From Nostoc mirabile CHAB5784 (GTDB lineage: Bacteria > Cyanobacteriota > Cyanobacteriia > Cyanobacteriales > Nostocaceae), in contig NZ_JAIVFS010000011.1 of NCBI RefSeq assembly GCF_020829645.1, positions 1 to 64,000 of the forward strand: DNA of 64,000 nt. Reading direction: 5' to 3'. How positions within the stretch are numbered: position 1 is the stretch's first letter; every line of letters starts with the position of its first letter. A program made the position numbers and the translations under genes. The notes under the pieces are model-generated. The model was not told the DNA's origin. It saw nothing but the letters and a program-made list of their open reading frames with translations, and searched no databases. Shown here piece after piece: positions 35,133-44,213 of the stretch.

Positions 35133-36419
35133 TTACTCACAGAGTAGCGGTATTACCTCATATTCCTTGCCACTCGCCTTTAATGTAAATGTGGGAGATG
35201 ATTCTAAATATTTAGTAAAACTAGAACCTAACTTTAATTTTTTAATAATTGAATTAGGAGACTCTCCGGTTATTTTCCGTAACTCTGTACCTAGCTTGGA
35301 CACAGATAATTTAGTTTTGGGAGACTTTATTTTTATATCTTGAATAATTTTTAATAGTAATTTATCTAATGTTTTTTCATTATGTATTTTCGGAGAATAT
35401 TCTTTTTCTCGTTCTTGAATAGATTCTGTAAATGATTTATCTACAACAGGGATTGTTTTTTCAATAGTTGGTTGATTTGGATTATCTTTAATATTGATAT
35501 CGCATCTTTCTTGAAATAAAGTTGCAACAGCCACTAAACTGTTTAATCGAGCATTAATTGATTCCTGTTCACTTTTAATTAATTCTTGAATTTTATCAAC
35601 CACTTGTTCAAAAGATGGAACTTCTGTTGCCATTGGTAAGGAATAATGAGTTAATTTACCAGTATTCCGGTTTTCTATTTGCAAATTTTGTCCTTGTCTA
35701 CGTACCCAGTAAACAATTAATCCTTGATTTTGAAGTTCGTTACAGAGGTGGATCAAAATTCCATCGCCAGAACAGACCAAGATTTCTTTAACTGTTGGAT
35801 AAGAGCGTAAGACAGAAACACCAAGTGCGATCATTTTTGCATCAGCACTGTCTTTACCTCCAGGCACATGGATAAGTTGATAGCTACGATTGTATAGTTC
35901 AATATCTTGCTTGCCAGTACTTGGATTTCTCCAATTAGCAAATGCAATTTTAACTTGGAGAGGATACTTACAGACACTGGCTAAAAACAATTCGGAATTA
36001 ATATCTAATTTTAAGTTTTCTGCATCTAAAAGCAGAAGTGAGATTCCTGTCTCTAATTGATGTTTAATTTCAGTTTTTTGTTGAAATTTTTGGATAAATT
36101 GGCTGAAGGCAGCAGATTCTAGCCAATCAGGTGATAATATAGTTTGCAGCAGTTCTTCAGCTAATGTAAGACTAAAAGAGCCAAGACTCTTCTGTGTGAT
36201 TTTTTCTTCCGGCAAGTCTTTGACTAAAGGAACTTCCGTAGTTGCGTCCATAGATACTTTAGTATGTCCATTGCTGTTAGCAAGCAACTCACCTTCCAAG
36301 GAACGAGGGAATGCAGGCTCAAGAAATTGTTTACCACAATTTTTGCAGAGGTAATTCTGCTTGTCATTCCGACGACCATTTTTCCGATATAAAGTAGATT
36401 CGCACCGAGGACATTTCAT
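35133..36419 (-). CDS. Zinc ribbon - NYN ribonuclease - OST-HTH fusion protein
   Basis: 428 residues in three parts. Residues 1-35 are an IS1 InsA-type zinc ribbon (CPRC ... YLCKNCGKQF). Residues about 122-250 are a NYN/PIN-like domain: LLLLDAENLKLD (Asp132, Asn135), GGKDSADAKMIALG (Asp192 region) and LVCSGDGIL (Asp219) give the acidic metal site. Residues about 340-425 resemble an OST-HTH/LOTUS domain (KLSVSKLGTELRKIT ... FTKYLE). NYN-LOTUS proteins act on RNA. The transposase-type N-terminus suggests a domesticated nucleic-acid-binding module. Whether it acts in RNA decay or in defence cannot be told from the context. Confidence 0.8.
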   Translation of the reverse strand: MKCPRCESTLYRKNGRRNDKQNYLCKNCGKQFLEPAFPRSLEGELLANSNGHTKVSMDATTEVPLVKDLPEEKITQKSLGSFSLTLAEELLQTILSPDWLESAAFSQFIQKFQQKTEIKHQLETGISLLLLDAENLKLDINSELFLASVCKYPLQVKIAFANWRNPSTGKQDIELYNRSYQLIHVPGGKDSADAKMIALGVSVLRSYPTVKEILVCSGDGILIHLCNELQNQGLIVYWVRRQGQNLQIENRNTGKLTHYSLPMATEVPSFEQVVDKIQELIKSEQESINARLNSLVAVATLFQERCDINIKDNPNQPTIEKTIPVVDKSFTESIQEREKEYSPKIHNEKTLDKLLLKIIQDIKIKSPKTKLSVSKLGTELRKITGESPNSIIKKLKLGSSFTKYLESSPTFTLKASGKEYEVIPLLCE

Positions 36420-36605
36420 TTTGTGATTCAGGTGGTCTAGAGTAGATGCTTGCCTCTAAATATACAGTATAAAAAATTACTGTCAACATCACTTTGCATT
36501 GCTCAACACAACAAAAACTCAAAACAAACGGAAATTAAATTTAACCCTTAATTTACGCTTGCACTATGTGGTAGTTCTCTGAATAGCTAGAATTTTAGAA
36601 AAACT

Positions 36606-37385
36606 TCAACTGACGCGGGCGAAAACGTAGTCGCGGGTGCGATAATCCACGGGGTTAGTAAAGATTTTATTTGTAGTACCAAATTCAACCATTTGAGTAA
36701 TGCGATTTTCATTACTATAAAAGAAAGCCGTAAAATCAGATAGGCGAGTAACTTGCTGCATATTGTGAGTAACCATCACAATTGTCAACTCAGAGCGCAA
36801 GTTATGAATCAGATGCTCAACTTTCATACTACCAACAGGATCAAGACCTGAACAAGGTTCATCCATTAATAGAACGTTCGGTTTGACTGCTAAAGCACGC
36901 GCAATACATAGTCTTTGTTGTTGACCGCCAGAAAGCTCTAAAGCAGATTTGTGCAGCTTATTTTTCACTTCATCCCAAAGTTCGGCAGCTTTGATGGCAG
37001 ATTCAACAATCCCATCTAATTCTACTTTCGGATGCCATCCAACTAATTTCACCCCGTATGCAACATTATCGTAAACGCTCATGGGAAAAAGATTTGGCTT
37101 GGGAAAAACCATACTAACTTGGCGACGTAAGCGATTGATGTTGACACGACGCTCATAAATACTCTGTCCAAAAAATTCTACTCTTCCTTCAACCTTCACA
37201 TCTGTTTCTAATTCACTCATGCGATTTAATGATTTAAGAAAAGTAGACTTGCCACAACCACTAGAACCAATAATTGCCGTGACTTGGTTTTGGTAAATAT
37301 CCATTGACACGCCTTCAACTATCTTTTGAGTGTCGTAAGAGAAGCTGAAGTTTTTGACTCTGATGGCTGGAATTAGTTTACTCAT
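36606..37385 (-). CDS. pstB: Phosphate ABC transporter ATPase PstB, paralogue with altered Q-loop
   Basis: 259 residues. Walker A is GSSGCGKS (40-47), the signature [10 protein letters not shown], Walker B VLLMDEP and D-loop SGLDP. The Q-loop that should read VFQKPNPFP is VFPKPNLFP: Pro95 replaces the glutamine that contacts Mg and couples to the membrane subunits (codon CCC). It is the last of two pstB copies behind pstSCA, separated from the first by 730 bp of repeats. It may be an inactive or regulatory duplicate. Confidence 0.9.
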   Translation of the reverse strand: MSKLIPAIRVKNFSFSYDTQKIVEGVSMDIYQNQVTAIIGSSGCGKSTFLKSLNRMSELETDVKVEGRVEFFGQSIYERRVNINRLRRQVSMVFPKPNLFPMSVYDNVAYGVKLVGWHPKVELDGIVESAIKAAELWDEVKNKLHKSALELSGGQQQRLCIARALAVKPNVLLMDEPCSGLDPVGSMKVEHLIHNLRSELTIVMVTHNMQQVTRLSDFTAFFYSNENRITQMVEFGTTNKIFTNPVDYRTRDYVFARVS

Positions 37386-38118
37386 ATTCCCAAAACGTGT
37401 GAAATAAAAGTTGACGAAGTAAAGTAGTACAAATCAGCAGCGCTGTTTCACTATGTTACTCCTAAAAGGAGATATTCATGGAAATTACGTAGCTATACAG
37501 TAGTCATACAGCAGATAAACTGTTAATGGATATTTATATTAAGACTATGCTCCAAAAATCATCTTTTATAGACTTTTTATACCCACCTTTGGTAGATTGA
37601 TCTATATGCCATCCTTTCCAATTAAAAAGGATTGGGGCTGGTTCGATTTAAAATAGCTATGTATAAATAAAAATATTAATATAGCGCTTCTCGTTTACGT
37701 GAGTTACACCCGTAGGGGCTTGTCTTTGCCCATAGGTGTCAACTTAACGTAAAAGCTATGTCCCGCAAGGAACTGAACTTCCTTGGCTTTTAGCGGAAGT
37801 CTTCTGTTGATGACTAAATATAGCCAAAAATCTTTAGTCTACTTCAGTAGACTTTAGCTATCAGCCTTGAACTTTAGTTCGAGGCGGGTGAGGAAGCTTT
37901 CAGTTAAGCTACTTTTAGCTTAAGTTGACACCAATGGGCAGTGCCGTGCCCCTACACCCCGCGATATAATGTTGTACCGCATCTGAATGGGAACCGCTAT
38001 ATCATATACCCCTCATGGGTAGTGAGGAGCTAGTTTATCTAATCAAAATAAATTAGTAATTATTTTTAAACCGCGCTTTATGAATATCATCTAATATGAG
38101 ATGGTTCGACAAAAATCA
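37386..38118. other. Spacer between the two pstB genes
   Basis: Holds the complete 244-bp element at 37712-37955 and about 300 bp of AT-rich DNA on the pstB-paralogue side. No gene. The element may separate the two copies transcriptionally. Confidence 0.6.
37712..37955 (+). mobile_element. GTAGGGGC element, full 244-bp copy
   Basis: It starts GTAGGGGC ... GCCCATAGGTGTCAACTTAA and ends with the imperfect inverse TTAAGTTGACACCAATGGGC ... GCCCCTAC. The interior contains several hairpins (ctactTCAGTAGactt type). Same-length copy at 43912-44155 and interrupted reverse copy at 23545-24027. ACCC borders both sides and might be a 4-bp target duplication, but this is weak. Confidence 0.72.
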
Positions 38119-38898
38119 TTAACCAAAACGCCCTGAAATATAGTCGCGGGTGCGGGGGTCTAGTGGGTTGTTAAAGATTTGCTGTGTAGCGCCAAATTCA
38201 ACCATTTGACCTATCCGACTTTCATCGGTGCTAAAGAAAGCCGTAAAATCAGAGACGCGACTGGCTTGCTGCATGTTATGGGTAACGATCGCAATAGTCA
38301 ACTCAGACTGCAAACTATGGAGCAGTTCCTCAACTTTCATGGTAGCGATGGGGTCAAGAGCCGAGCAAGGCTCATCCATCAGCAGAACTTTCGGCTTGAC
38401 TGCTAAAGCACGGGCAATACATAATCTTTGTTGTTGACCACCAGAAAGCCCTAAAGCTGATTTATCCAGCTTATCTTTCACTTCATCCCACAGAGCAGCG
38501 CTTTGAAGTGCAGATTCGACAATTTCATCTAATTCTAATTTTGAATATCTGCCTGCTATTCTCATCCCGTAGGCAACATTTTCGTAAATGCTTATCGGAA
38601 AAGGATTCGGTTTTTGGAACACCATACCAATTTGGCGACGTAACCGATTGATGTTGACACGAGGAGCATAAATATTCTGACCAAAAAATTCTACATCTCC
38701 TTCAACTTTCACAGGCCCTTCTAATTCGCTAATGCGATTCAGAATTTTGATGAAGGTAGATTTACCACAACCACTAGGGCCAATAATTGCGGTTACTTGA
38801 TTTTGATAAATATCTATTGACACTTTTTCGATCGCTTTTGTTGTGCCATAGTAAAAGCTAATATTTTTAACTTTGATAGCTGGAATTAAGTTACTCAT
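38119..38898 (-). CDS. pstB: Phosphate ABC transporter ATPase PstB
   Basis: ATPase of the high-affinity phosphate importer PstSCAB in the plasma membrane. 259 residues with Walker A GPSGCGKS (40-47), a normal Q-loop VFQKPNPFP (Gln95), [16 protein letters not shown] and D-loop SALDP. It follows pstA after 330 bp of repeats and precedes the paralogue that lacks Gln95. This copy is the likely functional one. Confidence 0.95.
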   Translation of the reverse strand: MSNLIPAIKVKNISFYYGTTKAIEKVSIDIYQNQVTAIIGPSGCGKSTFIKILNRISELEGPVKVEGDVEFFGQNIYAPRVNINRLRRQIGMVFQKPNPFPISIYENVAYGMRIAGRYSKLELDEIVESALQSAALWDEVKDKLDKSALGLSGGQQQRLCIARALAVKPKVLLMDEPCSALDPIATMKVEELLHSLQSELTIAIVTHNMQQASRVSDFTAFFSTDESRIGQMVEFGATQQIFNNPLDPRTRDYISGRFG

Positions 38899-39226
38899 GC
38901 TAATTCGTAATTCGTAATTCGTAATTCGTAATTAAGACAATTAACAATTCAAAATTCAAACATTTTAGACATTTTCAGACGTTCGCGTAGCGTCTCGTAG
39001 AGAAGAGAAGTGCCTTCTCCCAAGGGGAGACGCCAAGGGCGATGCGCGGGTTAAGAGCGTTGTGGCAACTTCGGGGGATTTAAACCCCGACTTAAAATGA
39101 TACTACGTATAATGCTTGGGGTCTTAAACCCTTTGATTGACGATAAAACAAGGGTTTATCCTGGTGGGTTACCATTTTAATATCATACTTTGCCAACATG
39201 TAAAAAAATACAATAAATTATTTGTT
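38899..39226. repeat. Repeats between pstA and pstB
   Basis: AATTCGT heptamers at 38903-38932 are followed by a composite repeat at 38948-39093 (attcaaacattttagac ... aagagcgttgtggcaactt ... gatttaaaccccgact). Its inverse stands at 42942-43060 on the other side of pstS. It splits the pst transcription unit. Confidence 0.7.
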
Positions 39227-40108
39227 TTACTTTAGTCTTCTCTGTCTAATAACTAAGCGAGAGAGAATACTGACGCATAAAATTAAGCCAAGTAGAACTA
39301 TAGAAGTAGTCCAGACTAATTGGCTTTTTTGCGGGTCGGGGTCGTTGTAGAGGTTAAAAATTAATACTGGTAAGGAAGCTGTTGGACTTAACAATCCTTC
39401 TGACCAATCTAGACTAAATAAAGCAGTAAAAATTAAGGGTGCTGTTTCACCAGCAGCACGAGCTACAGCTAATAAAATGCCTGTAGTAATTCCGGGAATT
39501 GCAGCAGTGACAACAATGCGAAGGGTAGTTTGAAAGCGAGTTCCTCCTAAAGCAGCAGAAGCTAGACGTTGAGATGTGGGAATCAGTTTTAAGGATTCTT
39601 CTGTTGTCAGTATAATTACAGGTAGCATAATTACGGCTAAAGCAAAACCGCCTGCGATCGCACTAAATCCTTTAGTTACCAAAACTATCATACCGTAAGC
39701 GAATACGCCTACAACAATTGAGGGAACACCTGTGAGAATACTGCTGATAAAACGAACAAAACCAGCAATTGAGTTGGTTTGACCGAATTCTGCCAAGAAA
39801 ATTCCTGTCATTATCCCTGTGGGAATGCTTAAAATAGCACCAATTCCCACCATGATTATGGTTCCCAGGATGGCATTACCAAAGCCATTGTCAATCACTG
39901 TTTTGACAAACATTTCCGATTTCAGTCCAGATATTCCCCGAACGAAAATTTCCCACAAAATTGATAATAAAGGAATGAGTGCTACACCTGTCAAACCAAA
40001 GGCGATCGCATTCATTAGATAAGTAAATATTACTCGTTCTCTTGGTAGAGGACTGCATAATTCTGTCGCCAAAGATTCATCAGTTTTTGACTGGATATAA
40101 CCACTCAT
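39227..40108 (-). CDS. pstA: Phosphate ABC transporter permease PstA
   Basis: 293 residues with about six membrane helices. The ABC permease EAA loop is LASAALGGTRFQTTLRIVVTAAIPGI (read in parts), and GIFLAEFGQ is typical of PstA. It forms the channel with PstC. It lies 63 bp after pstC, the usual order. Confidence 0.95.
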   Translation of the reverse strand: MSGYIQSKTDESLATELCSPLPRERVIFTYLMNAIAFGLTGVALIPLLSILWEIFVRGISGLKSEMFVKTVIDNGFGNAILGTIIMVGIGAILSIPTGIMTGIFLAEFGQTNSIAGFVRFISSILTGVPSIVVGVFAYGMIVLVTKGFSAIAGGFALAVIMLPVIILTTEESLKLIPTSQRLASAALGGTRFQTTLRIVVTAAIPGITTGILLAVARAAGETAPLIFTALFSLDWSEGLLSPTASLPVLIFNLYNDPDPQKSQLVWTTSIVLLGLILCVSILSRLVIRQRRLK

Positions 40109-40171
40109 GTTTTTTATAAATTTTGATTGATAAACGTCTTATTACACTAAAATATTTGTATTAAAACAATG

Positions 40172-41173
40172 CTATTTATTTTTCCTGCCAACCCACTTAA
40201 CCAATAGTACAGCGCCAATATTTACAGCTAGAGTCAACCCAAACAAAATCAACGCCAAATAGCTTAAAGCGCCTATATGCAAACCCGGTTCAGCTTCGGC
40301 AAATTCATTAGCTAATACAGAAGGAATTGTATAAGCTGGATTGAGTAAAGAAGCACTGATTTGAGCAGAGTTGCCAATCACCATAGTGACAGCCATTGTT
40401 TCACCCAAAGCACGTCCCAAGGCGAGCATTCCGGCACTCACTATTCCAGAAAATCCTGCTGGTAGCAAAACCCGAAAAATTGTTTCCCAACGAGTACCAC
40501 CCAAAGCCATAGATGCGCTACGTAATTCTTTAGGGATAGCCATTAATACATCACGAGTAATTGCTGCCATTGTGGGCAAAATCATGATGGCTAGAATAAT
40601 TCCAGCAGTCAACATATTAGTCCCAGAAGGGTCTTCTGTATTAAATAGTGGTATCCATTTAAAAGTGCTGCCTAGCCATCTTTGTAGAGGTTCTAAAACT
40701 GGAATAAAGACAAAAATCGCCCACAAACCAATAATGACACTGGGAATTGCTGCAATTAATTCAACAACAAATGCTAGGGTGATTCGCAGCGATGAAGGTA
40801 AGAAATTTTCACTCGTGACTAAGGCTACTGCTATTCCCACTGGGACAGCGAATATAATAGCGATCGCACTACTTACCAAAGTTCCATAAATATAAGGTAA
40901 TGCACCAAAAAGCTGATTACCTGTATCCCAATCTTGATCCCACAAAAACCCCAGCCCAAACTGCTTAATGGCTGGTAGAGCTTCGGAGAAAATTACCCAA
41001 CTCATCAGAAATAAGACTGCAACGGTAATCACGGCAAATAAGTATACTAGCCGTGTAAAACCTTGGTCAAACCAGAGATTTGTGCCGCCGATAGCTGTTA
41101 AATTGAAATTTTCATCGCCTAGATTTGAATCATCTGATGAATTTCTGTCGGCTGGTTCCGATGAATTTGCCAT
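40172..41173 (-). CDS. pstC: Phosphate ABC transporter permease PstC
   Basis: 333 residues, about six membrane helices after a 40-residue cytoplasmic start. Motifs are WVIFSEALPAIKQFGLGFLW, LVTSENFLP, AIPSVIIGLWAIF and the EAA loop LRSASMALGGTRWETIFRVLLPAG (in parts). Partner of PstA. It follows pstS by 232 bp containing seven ATCAGTC heptamers at 41316-41358. Confidence 0.95.
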   Translation of the reverse strand: MANSSEPADRNSSDDSNLGDENFNLTAIGGTNLWFDQGFTRLVYLFAVITVAVLFLMSWVIFSEALPAIKQFGLGFLWDQDWDTGNQLFGALPYIYGTLVSSAIAIIFAVPVGIAVALVTSENFLPSSLRITLAFVVELIAAIPSVIIGLWAIFVFIPVLEPLQRWLGSTFKWIPLFNTEDPSGTNMLTAGIILAIMILPTMAAITRDVLMAIPKELRSASMALGGTRWETIFRVLLPAGFSGIVSAGMLALGRALGETMAVTMVIGNSAQISASLLNPAYTIPSVLANEFAEAEPGLHIGALSYLALILFGLTLAVNIGAVLLVKWVGRKNK

Positions 41174-41299
41174 TACAAATCAATAAAATAGATTTTTTTT
41201 GCTACTAGGGTGAGTTAACAAATCACCCTATTAGGCTAGGAAAGTAAGCTGATGCGCGTCTAAAGTATATAAACACTCTTGATGGTCGTTGACTGATGA

Positions 41300-41360
41300 C
41301 TGTTGACGGGTTTTCAGTCATCAGTCATCAGTCATCAGTCATCAGTCATCAGTCATCAGG
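41300..41360. repeat. Heptamer tract between pstS and pstC
   Basis: TCATCAG / AGTCATC heptamers recur about seven times. Such tracts often sit between co-transcribed cyanobacterial genes and may affect RNA processing. Confidence 0.7.
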
Positions 41361-41405
41361 TAAATGTACAAATTAAATGCGTAACAGCTTAGTTATGATT
41401 GGAAA

Positions 41406-42449
41406 TTAAGGCTTGACAGAGCTATTCACTGTCTGAAGCACCCGATTTGCGACATTAGATGGAATTCTGGTGTAGTTGAGGTCATCGTTATACTGTTGAC
41501 CGTCTTTCAATACCCAATTAATCCATTTTTTGACAGCATCAGCTTTAGAAGCATTAGCATACTGTTTGTAAACCATCATCCAGGTGAGACCGACGATGGG
41601 ATAACCTTGTCCTGGATCTCCTACGAAAACGCGGTAGTTGTTTGGGAAACTCACAGTTGCTAAAGCTGCATTTGCAGATTGTAAAGAAGGAGCAACAAAT
41701 TCTCCTTTTTTATTTTGTACGAGTGCTGATTTCAGGTTATTTTGGACAGCGTAGCTATATTCTACATAACCAATAGAACCGGGAGTACGAGCTACTATAG
41801 CAGCTACGCCTGGGTTACCTTTGCCTCTGAGGACGTTTGGCAGATTCCATTTTGGAGCGGTATTAGTTCCAACTCTGCCTTTAAAATAACCGCTAATGGC
41901 ACTCAAGTGATTGGTGAAAATGAAAGTTGTACCGCTACTATCAGCGCGAACAGCAAATTTAATTGTTTGATTTGGTAAATTAGCACCTGGATTATCAGCT
42001 TTAATTTTTGCGTCATCCCATTTGCTAATTTGACCTGAGAAAATTGCCGGTAGTGTAGTGCGGGATAATCTGAGATTATTAACGCCCGGAAGATTGTAAA
42101 CAACAGAAACAGCACCGCCTGCTGTGGGTACTAAGATTACACCGTTCTTGACTTTAGCGATTTCATCATCTTTCATTGCAGCATCACTACCACCAAAGTC
42201 AACGGTTCCAGCAGTGACTTGACGAATACCGCCGCCGCTACCTATTGCTTGGTAGTTAATTCTCAAGTCTGGATACTTCTTCTTCACTTCACGAGCATAG
42301 CGTTCGTAAAGCGGAGCCGGAAAAGTTGCTCCTGCACCATTGAGAGTTTGAGCTTGTGCGATCGCACCAAAAAATGGACTAAGTGCAACAGAAGTTGTCA
42401 CCACTGAAGTAGCGACGACACGATTCAAGATGGTGGTCGAAAAAATCAT
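41406..42449 (-). CDS. pstS: Phosphate-binding periplasmic protein PstS
   Basis: 347 residues. A signal peptide lies at 1-33 (SVALSPFFGAIAQAQ). The mature start LNGAGATFPAPLYERYAREV, then IGSGGGI, DFGGSDAAM and RADSSGTTFIFTNHL are the phosphate-binding loops of PstS. ATG 42449 follows AGAGG. It is first in the pst unit, with a Pho box 64-118 bp upstream, so it should be induced by phosphate shortage. Confidence 0.95.
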   Translation of the reverse strand: MIFSTTILNRVVATSVVTTSVALSPFFGAIAQAQTLNGAGATFPAPLYERYAREVKKKYPDLRINYQAIGSGGGIRQVTAGTVDFGGSDAAMKDDEIAKVKNGVILVPTAGGAVSVVYNLPGVNNLRLSRTTLPAIFSGQISKWDDAKIKADNPGANLPNQTIKFAVRADSSGTTFIFTNHLSAISGYFKGRVGTNTAPKWNLPNVLRGKGNPGVAAIVARTPGSIGYVEYSYAVQNNLKSALVQNKKGEFVAPSLQSANAALATVSFPNNYRVFVGDPGQGYPIVGLTWMMVYKQYANASKADAVKKWINWVLKDGQQYNDDLNYTRIPSNVANRVLQTVNSSVKP

Positions 42450-42512
42450 ATTACCTCTGACTTCAAGGAATATTTTCCTGCTGTAATTTCAGTCTTAGAT
42501 AGGCTACATTTT

Positions 42513-42567
42513 TTATAGTTAAACTTTCTTTAACAAATGATCAATAAAAAATTAAGGTGTGTTTAAA
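42513..42567 (-). promoter_or_regulatory. Pho box of five 11-bp units upstream of pstS
   Basis: On the minus strand five consecutive 11-mers read TTTAAACACAC, CTTAATTTTTT, ATTGATCATTT, GTTAAAGAAAG and TTTAACTATAA. Four match the (C/T)TTAA(C/A)-type half-site of cyanobacterial PhoB/SphR boxes, spaced exactly 11 bp as required for tandem binding. The middle unit is degenerate. Confidence 0.7.
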
Positions 42568-42650
42568 TATTACTTATAAATATTTTGTGATTGTTGAGAT
42601 TTGATTGAGTCAGCTAGGTTGCTGATGAAAAACTTAATTAGGCTGTGCAT

Positions 42651-42880
42651 CTACACAGAATCAGGATCTTGCTCCTCATAATATCGCTCTTGTTGAGAAG
42701 CATGTCTTCCGTGGCAAGCATAGACACTATAGCCATCAGGAAATTGAAGAGCAGGTTCCCCTTCAGCATGAAGCATATTTTGTTGGTCAAAAGACAACTT
42801 ACAAGGGCGATCGCAGACTATACAAACCTTTTCAAATTGGAATACAAAACCACAATGTTGCATGAAATTTTGAAGTATGT
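42651..42880 (-). pseudogene. Remnant of a DUF6745-like protein
   Basis: Residues FMQHCGFVFQFEKVCIVCDRP, then LSFDQQNMLHAEGEPALQF and DGYSVYACHG match the middle of cyanobacterial DUF6745 proteins as I remember them. After the HG the match is lost and the frame stops at 42651. Both ends of the family are absent. Confidence 0.55.
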
Positions 42881-43280
42881 TCCATTTTTTATTGTAAGTT
42901 CAAGGGTTTAAGACCCCTACATCTATATGTAGCACCAGTTTCAGTCGGGGTTTAAATCGCCCGAAGTTGCCACAACGCTCTTAACCTATCGCTTGGCACT
43001 TCTCTTCTCTACGAGACGCACTCGCGTTCGTCTGAAATGTCTAAAATGTTTGAATTTTGTTAGCGCAGCGTTAGCGAGTCCGCGAGCGTCATTTTGAATT
43101 TTGAAGGTCAAGAATAGTAGCGACTGTTTTAAAAGTCAAGCGACGCCGAATAGCCCGTCGTAGACATCGCTTTGTTTGTGGAGATTTATGAAAGCGATGC
43201 CGAACGCGAGTGCGTCTCGTAGAGAAAGCGGGCTATTCGGCGTCGCACCTGTGTACTTGATCGCGGTGCGACAAAGTTTG
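42881..43280. other. Repeat mosaic beside the 21-bp array
   Basis: Contains the inverse copy (42942-43060) of the pstA-pstB spacer repeat. GCGACGCCGAATAGCCCG at 43140-43157 is exactly inverted at 43229-43246 around 71 bp. No gene is seen. Confidence 0.6.
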
Positions 43281-43700
43281 AAGTACCTCAAAACGACTTT
43301 GAAGTACCTCAAAACGACTTTGGAGTACCTCAAAACGACTTTGGAGTACCTCAAAACGACTTTGGAGTACCTCAAAACGACTTTGAAGTACCTCAAAACG
43401 ACTTTGGAGTACCTCAAAACGACTTTGAAGTACCTCAAAACGACTTTGAAGTACCTCAAAACGACTTTGGAGTACCTCAAAACGACTTTGGAGTACCTCA
43501 ACACGATGTTGAAGTACCTCAATACGACTTTGGAGTACCTCAACACGATGTTGAAGTACCTCAACACGATGTTGAAGTACCTCAACACGACTTTCAAGTA
43601 CCTCAACACGACTTTCAAGTACCTCAACACGACTTTCAAGTACCTCAACACGACTTTCAAGTACTTCAACATGACTTTCAAGTACTTCAACATGACTTCG
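43281..43700. repeat. Tandem array of twenty 21-bp units
   Basis: About twenty copies of a 21-bp unit starting AAGTACCTCAAAACGACTTT. Units drift gradually toward AAGTACCTCAACACGACTTTC and AAGTACTTCAACATGACTTTC at the right end. As 21 is a multiple of three, both strands stay open and give heptads (LEYLKTT on plus, VVLRYFK on minus). No start context or domain supports translation on either strand, so I annotate a repeat, not a gene. Confidence 0.85.
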
Positions 43701-43721
43701 AGGTATCTGTTGCTTATATAG

Positions 43722-44213
43722 CAGTCTTAAATCATTCGTGAGAATTTGAGATCGTTTTAGCCCCCCTGTAGTCCCCCCGATGAAGAAGGGGGGACGGTCT
43801 ACTACTGTTTCTAAGATACAAGGTTGGGTTTAACTAAGCGAACAGAACATCTTTTGTTACTCTTGGGCTAAAACATTACAGCAGTTTTCATGTATTTGAA
43901 CCACATCTATCGTAGGGGCTAAGCTTTGCTCATACGTGTCAACTTAACGTAAAAGCCATGTCCCGCAAGGAACTTCAGTTCCTTGCTAATAGCGAAAGTC
44001 TTCTGTTGATGACTAAATATAGCAAAAAATCTTTAGTCTACTTCAGTAGACTTTAGCTAAAAGCCAAAGAAATTCATTTCTGGGCGGGCGTGGAAGCCAA
44101 CAGATAAGCGATTTTTAGCTTAAGTTGACACCAATGAGCAATGCTGTGCCCCTACCGCGTGGTCTATTTACCTGAAAATAGCTGTAATGCTAAACTAATC
44201 CGATTAATATTTG
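43722..44213. other. Gap with a second full GTAGGGGC element
   Basis: Apart from the element at 43912-44155 it contains the short hairpin ccccctgtagtccccccg...aaggggggac near 43760-43796. No gene is seen. Confidence 0.6.
43912..44155 (+). mobile_element. GTAGGGGC element, second full 244-bp copy
   Basis: Same length, orientation and internal hairpins as 37712-37955. It begins GTAGGGGCTAAG and ends GAGCAATGCTGTGCCCCTAC. Target duplication not apparent. With the copy at 37712 it brackets the pst cluster. Confidence 0.72.

Noticed and set aside
43136..43721. Two long opposite-strand open frames over the 43.3-kb array as genes
   Set aside because: Both arise from a 21-bp period without stops, have repeat-derived ends and no start context or known domain. 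Annotated as a tandem repeat.
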